This document shows positions 25,679 to 34,881 of a stretch of DNA of 64,000 nt, one piece after another (within the stretch, counting starts at the first letter, position 1; the number at the start of each line of letters is the position of its first letter). Below the pieces are notes generated by a model that saw nothing but the letters and a program-made list of their open reading frames with translations, was not told the DNA's origin and searched no databases. A program made the position numbers and the translations under genes. The stretch comes from CAVTWJ01 sp964525605 (GTDB taxonomy: Bacteria; Oederibacteriota; Muellerivitia; Muellerivitales; Muellerivitaceae): contig CAZGKT010000005.1 of assembly GCA_964525605.1 (NCBI GenBank), positions 62,001 through 126,000 of the forward strand, in the 5' to 3' direction.

Positions 25679-27040
25679 ATGGCTGCACCCCTGGTCGTGA
25701 TCATCCTGGCGGCGGGCGAAGGCACCCGCATGAATTCCAAACTACCCAAGGTTCTCCACGAGGTCGCGGGCTGGCCCATGATCGACTACGTCTTGGCCAA
25801 CGCCCGGGCGGTATCGCCCGTAACCATTTACGCGGTAGTGGGGGCCCATTCCGAACAAGTGGTAAAGCACTTGGGCAAGGAAGTCGTGCCGGTTCTACAA
25901 AAGGAAAGGCTGGGCACGGGGCACGCGGTAATGGGCGTGGCTCCTAAACTGAAAAAGTTCACGGGGGACGTTTTGGTTTTGAGCGGGGACAACTGCATGG
26001 TGCGGTCCCAGACCCTGCTCGCGCTGAGGCAGTTCCACCGCCTGCGGGGCGGAGCCGCCACCCTGTTGACCGCTCGCGTGGAAGACCCCTACGGTTACGG
26101 ACGCATTGTCCGGGGCGCTGAGGGACAGGTGGAACGCATCGTGGAAGAAAAAGACGCCTCGGAAAGCCAAAGGCGGATCAACGAGATCAACGCGGGCGTT
26201 TATATGTTCAAGGCTCCCGATCTTTTGAAGGTTCTCAAAGAACTCAAACCCAACAACGCCAAGGGGGAATATTACCTGACCGACACCATCCAGGGGATTC
26301 TACGAACCGGGGGAAAGGTCGAGGCCCTCATGGTGCCCGACCGCTCCGAGGTGCTGGGCATCAATGACCGCGCCCAGCTTTCCCAGGCCCATCGAACCCT
26401 CAACCTTCGCCGGGTGGAAGACCACCAGCGGGAAGGGGTGACCTTTCTCGGGCCCCAGGCCGTGGAGATTGGTCCGGAGGTCGTGATTGGAAAGGATACG
26501 GTGATTGAAACGGGAGTCACCCTTTCGGGTAAGGCCGTGATCGGCGAGGACTGCCGGATCGAGCGGGGAAGCGTGGTTCATTCCTCGACCCTGGGAAAGG
26601 GCGTGGTGGTGAAATCCTCTCGGATCATGGAAAGTAAAATGGGGGACGGGTGCGACGCCGGGCCTTTTGCCCATGTGCGCGGCGGAAGTGTCCTTGCCAA
26701 GGGCGTACATGTGGGAACCAACACCGAACTCAAGGGAGCGAAGATTGGAGACGGCTCCAAGGTGGGGCATTTCTCCTATGTGGGGGACGCGACCCTGGGC
26801 AAGAACGTGAACGTGGGGGCGGGCTGCGTGTTCGCCAACTATGACGGAAAGAACAAGCATCCGTGCAAGGTGGGGGATGGGGCTTTCCTGGGAAGCAATT
26901 CGACCCTGGTGGCTCCGATTACCATCGGTACAGGTGCCGTGGTGGGAGCGGGCGCAGTGGTGACGAAGAATGTTCCGAACAGAGCGGTCGTGGCGGGGGT
27001 GCCCGCCAAACCACTGGGGACAAAAATGAAGAAGGGTTAA
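25679..27040 (+). CDS. glmU: bifunctional UDP-N-acetylglucosamine pyrophosphorylase / glucosamine-1-phosphate acetyltransferase
   Basis: A 453-residue enzyme that makes UDP-GlcNAc, precursor of peptidoglycan and lipopolysaccharide. The N-terminal nucleotidyltransferase has LAAGEGTRMNSKLPKVLH, GTGHAV and EINAGVYMF. The C-terminal left-handed beta-helix has repeated hexapeptides (IGKDTVIETGVTLSGKAVIG) and the acetyltransferase block NYDGKNKHPCKVGDGAFLGS. The length is normal. GGAGG precedes the ATG. It is followed by prs, rplY and pth in the same direction, a grouping seen in many bacteria. Confidence 0.96.
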   Translation: MAAPLVVIILAAGEGTRMNSKLPKVLHEVAGWPMIDYVLANARAVSPVTIYAVVGAHSEQVVKHLGKEVVPVLQKERLGTGHAVMGVAPKLKKFTGDVLVLSGDNCMVRSQTLLALRQFHRLRGGAATLLTARVEDPYGYGRIVRGAEGQVERIVEEKDASESQRRINEINAGVYMFKAPDLLKVLKELKPNNAKGEYYLTDTIQGILRTGGKVEALMVPDRSEVLGINDRAQLSQAHRTLNLRRVEDHQREGVTFLGPQAVEIGPEVVIGKDTVIETGVTLSGKAVIGEDCRIERGSVVHSSTLGKGVVVKSSRIMESKMGDGCDAGPFAHVRGGSVLAKGVHVGTNTELKGAKIGDGSKVGHFSYVGDATLGKNVNVGAGCVFANYDGKNKHPCKVGDGAFLGSNSTLVAPITIGTGAVVGAGAVVTKNVPNRAVVAGVPAKPLGTKMKKG

Positions 27041-27051
27041 AGAAGAAATAC

Positions 27052-27229
27052 CAACTTCAAACACAAAGCCACGAAGGCACTGAGAAAATCATTTGTTTTA
27101 TTAACAACTATCCAGGCTTTTCTTGGTGTCTTTGTCCGCCTTAACCCGAAGGGTTAAGGCAATCAGGACTATACCGACATCCATTAATGATTTATAGCGG
27201 GTCGGCATGTGACTTCGTGTTGGATTTTA
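27052..27229. repeat. inverted-repeat region of the cacaaagccacgaag type
   Basis: The gap between glmU and prs has a left arm ccaacttcaaacacaaagcc and a right arm gtgacttcgtgttggatttt that are related reverse complements. Between them lie a second related piece (cttggtgtctttgtccgcc) and a perfect ten-base hairpin at 27138-27160. A similar pair fills the rplY-pth gap. These look like decayed copies of a short mobile or repeat element. Confidence 0.5.
27138..27160. repeat. perfect ten-base hairpin between glmU and prs
   Basis: GCCTTAACCC and GGGTTAAGGC close a three-base GAA loop. No T run follows on either side, so it is not a standard intrinsic terminator. It may be a processing or pausing site, or the core of the surrounding repeat. 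Confidence 0.6.
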
Positions 27230-27313
27230 GTTTTTGTTTTTTCCTTGGTTATTGAGGGTGTTTTTCTTAACATGAACGCCCTGTGAAATCGAAGTAAATA
27301 GATAGGAGATCGC

Positions 27314-28282
27314 ATGGTCAGAACGGGCGGATCGAACGGCTTGAAAATATTTACGGGCACGGCCAATCCCGAACTGGCGAAAAGCATCTCCGAGAACCTC
27401 AAGACTCCATTGGGCGATTTAATGGTGAGCCGGTTTTCCGAAGGTGAAATCCGGGTCAAGATCAACGAGGATGTGAGGGGCCGGGACGTTTTCATCATCC
27501 AGCCCACCTGCCCGCCCGTGAACGACAACGTGGTGGAATTGCTCATCATGTTGGACGCCTTCCGAAGGGCCAGCGCCCGCCGCATCACCGCCGTGCTCCC
27601 CTACTATGGATACGCCAGGCAGGACCGCAAGGACCAGCCCCGCGTGCCCATTACCGCCAAGCTGATGGCCAACATCATCACCGAGGCGGGGGCCGACCGG
27701 GTTCTCACCATGGACTTGCACGCCCAGCAGATTCAGGGATTTTTCGACATCCCGGTGGATCACCTGTACGCCTTCCCGGTCATGGTTTCCTACATCCGCC
27801 AGAAAAAATTGAAAGACCTGGTCATCGTTTCGCCTGACGTGGGCGGCATCAAGATGGCCCGGGCCTATGCCAAGGGTCTGGACGCCGAACTGGCGATCGT
27901 GGACAAGCGCCGGATGGGGCCCAACGAGGTGGAAGCCATGAACCTGATCGGCGACGTGCGGGGCAAGACCGTGCTGGTTCCCGACGACATGATCGCGACC
28001 GCCGGCTCGCTGGCCGAGGCCGTGAACGCCCTGGTGAAATTCGGGGCCAAGGATATCTACGCCTGCTGTACCCACGCGATTTTGTCGGGAAATGCCGTGG
28101 AAAGGATCAATAATTCCGTCTTGAAAGAAGTGGTCATTACGGATACCATTCCCCTTCCTCCGGAGAAGCGGATCGATAAAATCAAGGTTCTTCCGGTGGC
28201 TCCCCTTTTGGGGGAGGCGATCCTCCGAATCCACAACGAAGAATCCATTAGTTCCTTGTTCGACGATTTAGGATCCAACTAA
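27314..28282 (+). CDS. prs: ribose-phosphate pyrophosphokinase
   Basis: A 322-residue enzyme making PRPP from ribose 5-phosphate and ATP for nucleotide, histidine and tryptophan synthesis. Diagnostic stretches are LKIFTGTANPELAKSI, DVFIIQPTCPPVND, PYYGYARQDRK, the divalent-cation loop VLTMDLHAQQIQGFF and the PRPP loop VPDDMIATAGSLAEA. The ATG has AGGAG five bases upstream; the first eight residues are slightly longer than in typical homologues. It follows glmU. Confidence 0.96.
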   Translation: MVRTGGSNGLKIFTGTANPELAKSISENLKTPLGDLMVSRFSEGEIRVKINEDVRGRDVFIIQPTCPPVNDNVVELLIMLDAFRRASARRITAVLPYYGYARQDRKDQPRVPITAKLMANIITEAGADRVLTMDLHAQQIQGFFDIPVDHLYAFPVMVSYIRQKKLKDLVIVSPDVGGIKMARAYAKGLDAELAIVDKRRMGPNEVEAMNLIGDVRGKTVLVPDDMIATAGSLAEAVNALVKFGAKDIYACCTHAILSGNAVERINNSVLKEVVITDTIPLPPEKRIDKIKVLPVAPLLGEAILRIHNEESISSLFDDLGSN

Positions 28283-28359
28283 ACCACACATTCAAAGAAA
28301 CTTGCGATACGTAACCGCTGAGCACGCGCGGATACGCCCCAAGAAGGAGCCGTTCCGAA

Positions 28360-29088
28360 ATGAAACAGATACCGTTGGCCGCTAAAGTCAGAACCGTGAA
28401 GGGAAGTAGCCGGGCCCGCCGTTTGCGCAATACCGGGTTCGTTCCCGCCGAGATCTACGGGCACAAAGAAACCAACCAATCCATCGAGGTGAACGAGAAG
28501 GATCTGACCAAGATCCTGCAGTCCACCCGCGGGGAAAACATCTTTTTTACCCTGAATGTCGAGGGCAAGACCGGGGACCCGGTTTTGGCGGTCATCAAGG
28601 AAATCCAGTTCAACAAGACCTCGGGCTCGATCCTGCATGCCGACTTCCATAAGGTCAACATGAACGAGAAGATCCGAATCAAAGTGCCCCTGCGCATCGT
28701 GAACGCTGAGATTTGCGCGGGCGTCAAGGCCGCGGGAACCCTCCAGGTTGCCATGCGTACCCTGGAAGTGCAGTGCTTGCCGGCCCAGATTCCCGAGCAC
28801 ATCGACGTGGACGTCATTGCCCTGGAGATCAACCAGTCCCTCCACGTGTCCGACCTGAAACTGCCCGAGGGCCTCAAGCCCACGCAAAGCCTGGGCAGTG
28901 TGGTCGCTTCCGTGGCCGAGCAGATGGCCGAGGAAGTCAAGGCTGTGGTCGCTCCTGTTGAAGGCGCGCCGACCGCTCCTGTCGCCGGGGAACCGGAAGT
29001 TCTCACCGCCAAGAAGCCAGAAGAGGGCGACGCCGAGGCCAAGCCTGGCGATAAGAAAGCCGGAGAGAAAAAAGCCGAGAAGAAATAA
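28360..29088 (+). CDS. rplY: 50S ribosomal protein L25, long CTC/TL5 form
   Basis: Predicted 242 residues. The N-terminal 5S-rRNA-binding L25 domain (SSRARRLRNTGFVPAEIYG, IEVNEKDL) is followed by the TL5 C-terminal beta domain (VPLRIVNAEICAGVKAAGTL, LPAQIPEHIDVDV). Beyond the usual end, the last 45 residues are an Ala/Pro/Lys/Glu-rich disordered tail. AAGGAG is upstream of the ATG. A terminator follows, separating it from pth, although the order rplY-pth is the common one. Confidence 0.95.
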   Translation: MKQIPLAAKVRTVKGSSRARRLRNTGFVPAEIYGHKETNQSIEVNEKDLTKILQSTRGENIFFTLNVEGKTGDPVLAVIKEIQFNKTSGSILHADFHKVNMNEKIRIKVPLRIVNAEICAGVKAAGTLQVAMRTLEVQCLPAQIPEHIDVDVIALEINQSLHVSDLKLPEGLKPTQSLGSVVASVAEQMAEEVKAVVAPVEGAPTAPVAGEPEVLTAKKPEEGDAEAKPGDKKAGEKKAEKK

Positions 29089-29117
29089 CGACCTTGTTGC
29101 AGGCAGGGCTGTTCTTG

Positions 29118-29157
29118 ACGCGGAAGGCGGGCGAAAGCCTCCTTCCGCGTTTTTGTT
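29118..29157 (+). terminator. intrinsic terminator after rplY
   Basis: A ten-base stem, acgcggaagg at 29118-29127 with ccttccgcgt at 29141-29150, is followed by five T then GTTTT. It begins 30 bases after the rplY stop. Confidence 0.85.
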
Positions 29158-29176
29158 TTAAGGCAAAAAAGCTACA

Positions 29177-29281
29177 TCCAACCCAAAGACAATAAGCCAC
29201 AAAGAACGGCAAAGAGGATATTGGCCTTTAACCAAGTCTTGGTTTGATTTACTTTGTGTCTTCGTGACTTCGTGTTGGAAG
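29177..29281. repeat. inverted repeat of the cacaaag/cttcgtg type before pth
   Basis: A left arm tccaacccaaagac near 29177 and a right arm ending cttcgtgttgga at 29279 are reverse-complement-like, with inner cacaaag and ctttgtg pieces. It is the same family as the element in the glmU-prs gap. It ends about 30 bases before the pth start and probably forms part of its leader. Confidence 0.5.
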
Positions 29282-29310
29282 TTGAACTTTTTTTCTGCGG
29301 GGGCAGTCGG

Positions 29311-29883
29311 ATGGCAAAAGAAACTTGGATCGTGGCCGGTTTGGGCAACCCGGGCGAGAACTACCGCAACACCCGCCATAACGTAGGTTTCCGCGTGGTC
29401 GAGGCCCTTGCCGTCAAACACAACGCGCGCGTGAAGGAAAAGGGCAAGGCCCTATTCGGGTCCATCACCCTTTTCGACAAGGAAGTCGTCCTGTTTTTCC
29501 CCCAGACTTTCATGAACGAATCGGGCCAAGCCCTCGGGCCCTATGTCCATTACTATCAAATTCCCGTGAACCGGGTCCTGGTCGTATCCGACGATCTGGA
29601 TCTTCCCGTCGGCAAGACCCGATTGAAGACATCGGGCGGTTCGGGTGGGCACCATGGATTGGATTCGGTCATCGCGCATTTGGGTTCGAAGGATTTTCCC
29701 CGTTTGCGGTTAGGCGTCGGCAAGCCTCCCTCCGCGGAGGAAGGGCCGGATCATGTTTTGTCCGGGTTTAAGCCGGAGGAAAAGCCCTTGATCGACGCCG
29801 CCATCGAACGGGCTCGGGACGGGGTGGAGTTGTTCTTGGAAAAGGGCGCGGACGCGGCCATGCGGGAAATGAATAAAGACTGA
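29311..29883 (+). CDS. pth: peptidyl-tRNA hydrolase
   Basis: A 190-residue enzyme that releases tRNA from drop-off peptidyl-tRNA. The catalytic histidine is H23 (NTRHNVGF). Other conserved blocks are VAGLGNPGENY, FFPQTFMNESG, VVSDDLDLPVG and GSGGHHGLDSVIAHLGSKDF. The ATG at 29311 matches the family N-terminus; earlier in-frame starts lie in the repeat. A weak G-rich site precedes it. The gene is convergent with a glycosyltransferase gene two bases away. Confidence 0.95.
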   Translation: MAKETWIVAGLGNPGENYRNTRHNVGFRVVEALAVKHNARVKEKGKALFGSITLFDKEVVLFFPQTFMNESGQALGPYVHYYQIPVNRVLVVSDDLDLPVGKTRLKTSGGSGGHHGLDSVIAHLGSKDFPRLRLGVGKPPSAEEGPDHVLSGFKPEEKPLIDAAIERARDGVELFLEKGADAAMREMNKD

Positions 29884-29885
29884 TC

Positions 29886-31418
29886 CTATTTCACCTTAAA
29901 GACATAACAAAGCGGAACGTCTTCTCTTTGGACGGCATAAACGATCTTGGATGAATCGACCCGTTTATCTTTGCCATCCCTCGTGGTGGATAGGTAATAA
30001 TCCGCGTCCTTCAGGTTATCCGTCCAAACCATTCTTTCATTGAGATAAGGGAGGACCTGGTAATTATTTCCGCTGGAATTAATCTGGTATACCTTCTTCG
30101 GATCCGTTAGCCCGTTCTTTTTCACCCACTCCACGGCCTCCCGGGTGCTGGCTCCCCAGTAGTCGTTATCAAATTTTCCGACCGAACCCTTCAGGCCGCC
30201 CGTTAGCTCGTTGAAGTAAACGTATTCGTAGGGATGGAGGAGGTGCATACCCACGCCTACGCTAATCATGTTCAGGGCTACCAAACCCAAGAGGAGGACA
30301 CGGAAGGATCGCGGAGCGGTGTCCTTGATCCAGGAGGCTGCCGAGAGGGCGGCAAGGGCCGCCAGGATCGGCAAAAAAAAGAGAAAGTGCCTTAAGCCGT
30401 CATATAAGACGGGACGCAAAAGAATGACCAAGCCCGCGTTTACGCCTACGGCACAAACAAGGAGAACGGCCAGTTCGTTTTGTTGGAAACGTCTGGCGAA
30501 TCGGAAGGATGAAACCAAAAGCAGGATTAGCCCCAGGGGCGTCGTGACCAGCAGCCAGACCGGCAAATACGAAAGGGGCAATTGGGAAGCCAGGATTTGC
30601 TTCCCCTCAAACAGGACCGAATTGTTCCAGAAAAAGCTTTTCGAAATTTGAAGGGCTTCCAGCAAGTGGGCCGCATAGTTTTCCCTCAGGTAGGGCCAGG
30701 TCGCCACCATCATCAGGTTGGATATGAAAAAGACGCAGGCAAGCAAAAGGGCGGTTTCCTTCAAGTGTCGTACCCAATGTTTCCAAAGCTGTTTCCCACG
30801 GTGATAAAAAAGGTGAAAGTCATAAAGTAAAAAAACCGGGTACAGGGAAAACCCGAGGGTGCGGGTGCACTGCGCGAGACCAAAACCAAATCCCAGAACC
30901 AGTGCCTGGGTGATAAACCTCGTGGCGGGCCGGCGGGAAAGGAAATAATGGATACCGGCCAGGGCCAGGAAGTAGGCGGTGGCGAAGGGAACGTCCTTAG
31001 GATTTCCCGCGATATCCCCCGTGAACCGGGGGATGAGAAACAAAAAGACCGGTCCCAGGGCGGCTGCCCAGGGGTTCCCGTTAGAGGCTAACAGCACCTC
31101 AAAAAGGACGATGAAAAGGGGAAGGGCCGCCAAAAGGTTCAGAAGATGATAAATGTCCAGGTTTCCGTTGGGATTCAGGAAACCCAAGACCATTCCATAA
31201 AGGTGATCGTAAATGACCAGCCCATCATCGGGAACGCTTTTGACTACCATTCCGGGGACATCGCCGTGCATCAGTTGATGGCCTAGGACCAGGCCGCGGA
31301 CATAAACGCTTGATTCATCAAAGGTGGTCCCGAAATCCATAAATGACCCGAAGGTCCAGCAAAGGTAAAGAAGGATAAATAGTGTTAAGGGAAACCGGCG
31401 GTGAAAAAATTCGCTCAT
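29886..31418 (-). CDS. membrane glycosyltransferase (GT39-like)
   Basis: Predicted 510 residues with around ten transmembrane segments. After the first segment comes the acidic motif FGTTFDESSVYVRG expected of polyprenyl-phosphate-sugar-dependent GT-C transferases. The last 100 residues (after YVYFNELTGGLKG) form a soluble domain. The ATG at 31418 has an AAAAGGA site about eleven bases upstream; the TTG eight codons earlier coincides with that site. It is monocistronic and unrelated in sequence to the two other membrane transferases here. The modified target is unknown. Confidence 0.7.
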   Translation of the reverse strand: MSEFFHRRFPLTLFILLYLCWTFGSFMDFGTTFDESSVYVRGLVLGHQLMHGDVPGMVVKSVPDDGLVIYDHLYGMVLGFLNPNGNLDIYHLLNLLAALPLFIVLFEVLLASNGNPWAAALGPVFLFLIPRFTGDIAGNPKDVPFATAYFLALAGIHYFLSRRPATRFITQALVLGFGFGLAQCTRTLGFSLYPVFLLYDFHLFYHRGKQLWKHWVRHLKETALLLACVFFISNLMMVATWPYLRENYAAHLLEALQISKSFFWNNSVLFEGKQILASQLPLSYLPVWLLVTTPLGLILLLVSSFRFARRFQQNELAVLLVCAVGVNAGLVILLRPVLYDGLRHFLFFLPILAALAALSAASWIKDTAPRSFRVLLLGLVALNMISVGVGMHLLHPYEYVYFNELTGGLKGSVGKFDNDYWGASTREAVEWVKKNGLTDPKKVYQINSSGNNYQVLPYLNERMVWTDNLKDADYYLSTTRDGKDKRVDSSKIVYAVQREDVPLCYVFKVK

Positions 31419-31514
31419 GTCAGCGGAATTCCTTTTTATCAATAGGGGCCAGAATAATCAAAATGGACGATTGAAAGGGAGAACCCTTTGATTATAGCCA
31501 AGAAAGTGAACAAA

Positions 31515-31547
31515 CAAAAAAGGCCCCGGGGGTTCCGGAGCCTTTTC
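31515..31547 (-). terminator. intrinsic terminator after the RND pump gene
   Basis: Read leftward, a 12-base stem with one mismatch (AAAAGGC...CCGG and its complement) with a five-base loop is followed by six T. It starts about 13 bases beyond the pump stop codon. Confidence 0.85.
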
Positions 31548-31559
31548 CAATAGTAAGAT

Positions 31560-34500
31560 TTACTTCTTTTTCGATTTTTTTGAAAGGGAGGGCTTCACAA
31601 CTTTTTGATGCTCGTGATCCCCTTGGCCGATGCCCTTGGCGTGATGGGCCTTGCGGCGCTCCAGGTTTGAAAAGAGGCTGTAAGCGCAGGGTACGACGAT
31701 CAGAGTCAGCAGGGTCGAGAAGATGATCCCGCCGATGATGGCAACCGCCATGGGTTGGCGTAGTTCCGCGCCCGGGCCCATGGCCATGGCGGCGGGCAGC
31801 GCCCCGGCCACCGTGGCCGAGGAGGTCATCAAGATGGCCCGCAACCGGACCGGGCAGGCGTCCATCAGGGCCGCATGCACATCCATGCCCGCGTGCCGCC
31901 GCTGGTTGGTGAAGTCCACAAGCATGATCGAGTTCTTTTTCACCAGTCCCATCAGAAGGATGATCCCGATGATGCTGTAGATCCCCAGGCTTTGGGCGAA
32001 AAGCCACATGGAAAAGAAGGCCCCGGTCACCGAGAAAGGCAGGGCCAGCAGGATGACGATGGGGTGGATGAAGCTGTTGAACTGGCTGGCCAAAACCATG
32101 TAGGCCACCAAGATGCCGAGTGACATGACGAAAATCAATTGAGTCATGGAACTGGCATTCGCCTGGGCGGAGCCTGTCAATTGAACGTTATAGCCTTCCG
32201 GTAGGATGTTCTTGCAGATTTTCACTGCTTCCTGAACCGCTTCCTGTTGGGAGGTTCCGAGTCCAACCCCGGCCGTGATATAGACCGCCCTCTGGCGCAT
32301 ATCCCGGAAGATCTGTTGGTAGGAAGGCACCTGGATGAGGTCGGACATTTCGGAAATAGGAAGAACCTCACCGCGGTTATTTCGGACGTAAACGGATTTG
32401 ATGGCATCCGGCCCCTTGCGCTCATCCACGGGAACCCGTATGGCGATGGGGTTGTCATGGCCGCCCTCATGGAAATAGGTTCCCTCGAATTGGTAGCCGC
32501 CGATGGTGGCGCTCACCACGTTCCCCAGGTCGTCCATGGCGACGCCCATTTGGGCGGCCTTCACCCGGTTGGGAATGATTCGCAACTCCGGCTGGCCGTC
32601 CAGGAAGTTGTCGTTCATGTCGGCCAGTTTTGGGCTGGCGCGCATGGCTTTGCGGATCTTGACCACGCAATCCCCCAGGGTGTCCCAATCGGGGCCGGTG
32701 ACCATCAGTTCCACGGCGTAGCCTTGCCCCGTGGACATGCCCCTTTGGGAAAGGTCCAGGCAATAGACCTGCATGTCGGGCGAGACCTTGGCGATGTTTT
32801 TGCGTACCCAGGACATGAATTCGAACTCGGTCAAAATTTGGGGAGTCATTTTCTGCCAAAGGGTATTGAGGAAGGCCAAGGGCCCGGTGGGTTTGAACTT
32901 CTCAGATAGGTCCGAGATTTTGGGCCGGTCCCCGGGCTCTTTCATGGTCAGGAAGATAACGGCCTGGTTCGGGGCCGAACCCCCGAACCCGCCCACGGGA
33001 GTGTACATGTGCTTGACTTCCCCCCGGGTCTTGATGATGGCCTCGCATTGCTTGACGATTTGGTCGGTATGGGTCAGGGAATAGGTTACGGGAAACTTCA
33101 TGTTCACAATGAAGGCGCTCTGGTCGGTGGCAGGGCTGAAATTGACCTTGATCAGCTTCATCATGAAAAGGGAACCGATAAAGATAAGGATGGAGGCCAG
33201 CACAACCATCCAACGGTGATCCAGCGCCCAATGGAGGGTCCGGGTGTAGGCGGCCCTCAACCGGTCGAATTGGCCGTTGACGAACTTTACAAAGCCGGTT
33301 TCTTCGCCTTCCACGCTCGCGTGCACGAACTCGCTGCAGCGCATGGGGGTGAGGGTGATGGCTTCCAATAGGGAAATCAGCACCGCGCCGGAAAGGGTCA
33401 CACCGAACTGGAAGAAAAACTTACCGATGATGCCCTGCATGAAGGCGATGGGCAAAAAGATGGCCACGATGGCGATGGAAGTGGCCATGGCGGCGAAGGT
33501 GATTTCGCGGGCCCCCACCAGGGCGGCTTCGACCTGGTCCTCACCCTTCTCCTGGTGGCGGACGATGTTTTCCAACACCATGATGGCGTCATCCACCACC
33601 ACGCCGATGGAAAGCGATAGGGCCATCAGGGTGAAGGTGTTCAAGTTGAAACCAAAGAGGCTCATCACCATAAAGGTGCCGAAAATCGAGGTGGGGATGG
33701 CCAAAAAGACGTTAATCGTGGAAGACAAGCTGCCCAAGAATAGGAAACAAACCCCGGCGGTGAGGAAAGTGGCCAGGAGAATGGTCAATTCCAGTTCATG
33801 GACGTTATCGGCGATGAATTTGGTGGTATCGAAATTGAGACTGAGGTGATAGCCCTTGGGCAGGATCTTTTTGACCTCTTCCATCCGGGCCTTGGCCGCG
33901 TTCCCGATATCCACGGCGTTGAAACCGTCCTGCATGACAATCCCCAGGCCGCAGGCGGGAACCCCGTCGAAGCGCGACAGGCGGGTAATGGGCGTGATCA
34001 CGCCGTCCTCGATGGTGCCGATATCCTTCAGGCGGGTGAGGGTATAGTTCGGGGAGCCGCCCCGGGTAATCACAGGGAGGTTGGCGAAATCGGGCACCGT
34101 GTAGGCTTCGCCCATGACCCGGATATTGTATTGGGTTTCGGGGGTTTCCAAGGAACCGGCCGGGGTTTCCATGTGCTGGTGCGTGATGGTGTTGATGACG
34201 TCCTCGGCGGTCAATTGCCGGGCGTTCATTTTGTTGTTATCCACCCAGAAATTGATCTCGCGGTTCACGAAGCCGCCCAGGAAGACGTTGGCGACACCGT
34301 TCAGGCTGGTGAACTTGTCCTGGATATGGTCGCGGCATTCGAGCATCAGGTCCCGGAGGGTGAGGGGCGGGTCGGCGGTGGCGGCCAGCCAGATGATGGG
34401 GGAGGCGTTGGGGTTTTGCTTGCGGATGACCGGAGGGAAGACGTTGGTGGGGAGCTGTTTCATGACCGAGCTGACCAGGGTATTTACGTCTTGCACGGCC

Positions 34501-34808
34501 GCGTCGACGTTGCGGCTCAAGTCCAGGAATACCGTAGTGTTGGAATTGCCCTGGGTACAGGTGGTCTGAACGTCGATCACGCCCTGGGCTCCTAAAACCG
34601 CCTGTTCGACGGGGTCAGCCACGTCTGATTCAACGACTTCCGGGGAAGCGTTGGGAAGAGTTATGGAAACGTTCACCACGGGGAAGTCCACATCCGGCAG
34701 GTTAGAGACTCCCATGCGGATAAAGCAGATAAACCCGAAGATAATGAAGGCCGCCATAAGCATCCAGGCGAATACAGGATTTCGGATGGAAATGTCAGAA
34801 AGCGTCAT
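31560..34808 (-). CDS. RND-family multidrug efflux pump (HAE1 type)
   Basis: A 1082-residue proton-driven inner-membrane transporter. It starts with the family sequence MTLSDISIRNPVFAWMLMA and has two sets of six membrane helices and two large periplasmic loops. The proton-relay aspartates are D406-D407 in SIGVVVDDAIMVLENI. LAIPTSIFGTFMVM and the second-half RLRAILMTSSATVAGALPAA also fit. The length is typical, but the C-terminus ends in a His/Lys-rich tail (HHAKGIGQGDHEHQK). It lies downstream of a TolC-like gene in the stress cluster. No membrane-fusion-protein gene is adjacent, so either it is encoded elsewhere or the pump works without one. Confidence 0.92.
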   Translation of the reverse strand: MTLSDISIRNPVFAWMLMAAFIIFGFICFIRMGVSNLPDVDFPVVNVSITLPNASPEVVESDVADPVEQAVLGAQGVIDVQTTCTQGNSNTTVFLDLSRNVDAAVQDVNTLVSSVMKQLPTNVFPPVIRKQNPNASPIIWLAATADPPLTLRDLMLECRDHIQDKFTSLNGVANVFLGGFVNREINFWVDNNKMNARQLTAEDVINTITHQHMETPAGSLETPETQYNIRVMGEAYTVPDFANLPVITRGGSPNYTLTRLKDIGTIEDGVITPITRLSRFDGVPACGLGIVMQDGFNAVDIGNAAKARMEEVKKILPKGYHLSLNFDTTKFIADNVHELELTILLATFLTAGVCFLFLGSLSSTINVFLAIPTSIFGTFMVMSLFGFNLNTFTLMALSLSIGVVVDDAIMVLENIVRHQEKGEDQVEAALVGAREITFAAMATSIAIVAIFLPIAFMQGIIGKFFFQFGVTLSGAVLISLLEAITLTPMRCSEFVHASVEGEETGFVKFVNGQFDRLRAAYTRTLHWALDHRWMVVLASILIFIGSLFMMKLIKVNFSPATDQSAFIVNMKFPVTYSLTHTDQIVKQCEAIIKTRGEVKHMYTPVGGFGGSAPNQAVIFLTMKEPGDRPKISDLSEKFKPTGPLAFLNTLWQKMTPQILTEFEFMSWVRKNIAKVSPDMQVYCLDLSQRGMSTGQGYAVELMVTGPDWDTLGDCVVKIRKAMRASPKLADMNDNFLDGQPELRIIPNRVKAAQMGVAMDDLGNVVSATIGGYQFEGTYFHEGGHDNPIAIRVPVDERKGPDAIKSVYVRNNRGEVLPISEMSDLIQVPSYQQIFRDMRQRAVYITAGVGLGTSQQEAVQEAVKICKNILPEGYNVQLTGSAQANASSMTQLIFVMSLGILVAYMVLASQFNSFIHPIVILLALPFSVTGAFFSMWLFAQSLGIYSIIGIILLMGLVKKNSIMLVDFTNQRRHAGMDVHAALMDACPVRLRAILMTSSATVAGALPAAMAMGPGAELRQPMAVAIIGGIIFSTLLTLIVVPCAYSLFSNLERRKAHHAKGIGQGDHEHQKVVKPSLSKKSKKK

Positions 34809-34881
34809 GGTCTTCCCCTTTTCTCAGTGCGAATATCGCGAAGTTTCACAGATGTATCGTTATTGAGTTTTAATAACTCGA

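Noticed and set aside
26300..27064. Minus-strand frame of 254 codons opposite glmU
   Set aside because: It is antisense to the hexapeptide-repeat half of glmU; the His/Gly-rich product is an artefact of the regular repeat.
33798..34595. Plus-strand frame of 265 codons opposite the RND pump
   Set aside because: It is antisense to conserved pump sequence, shows no domain and no upstream site.
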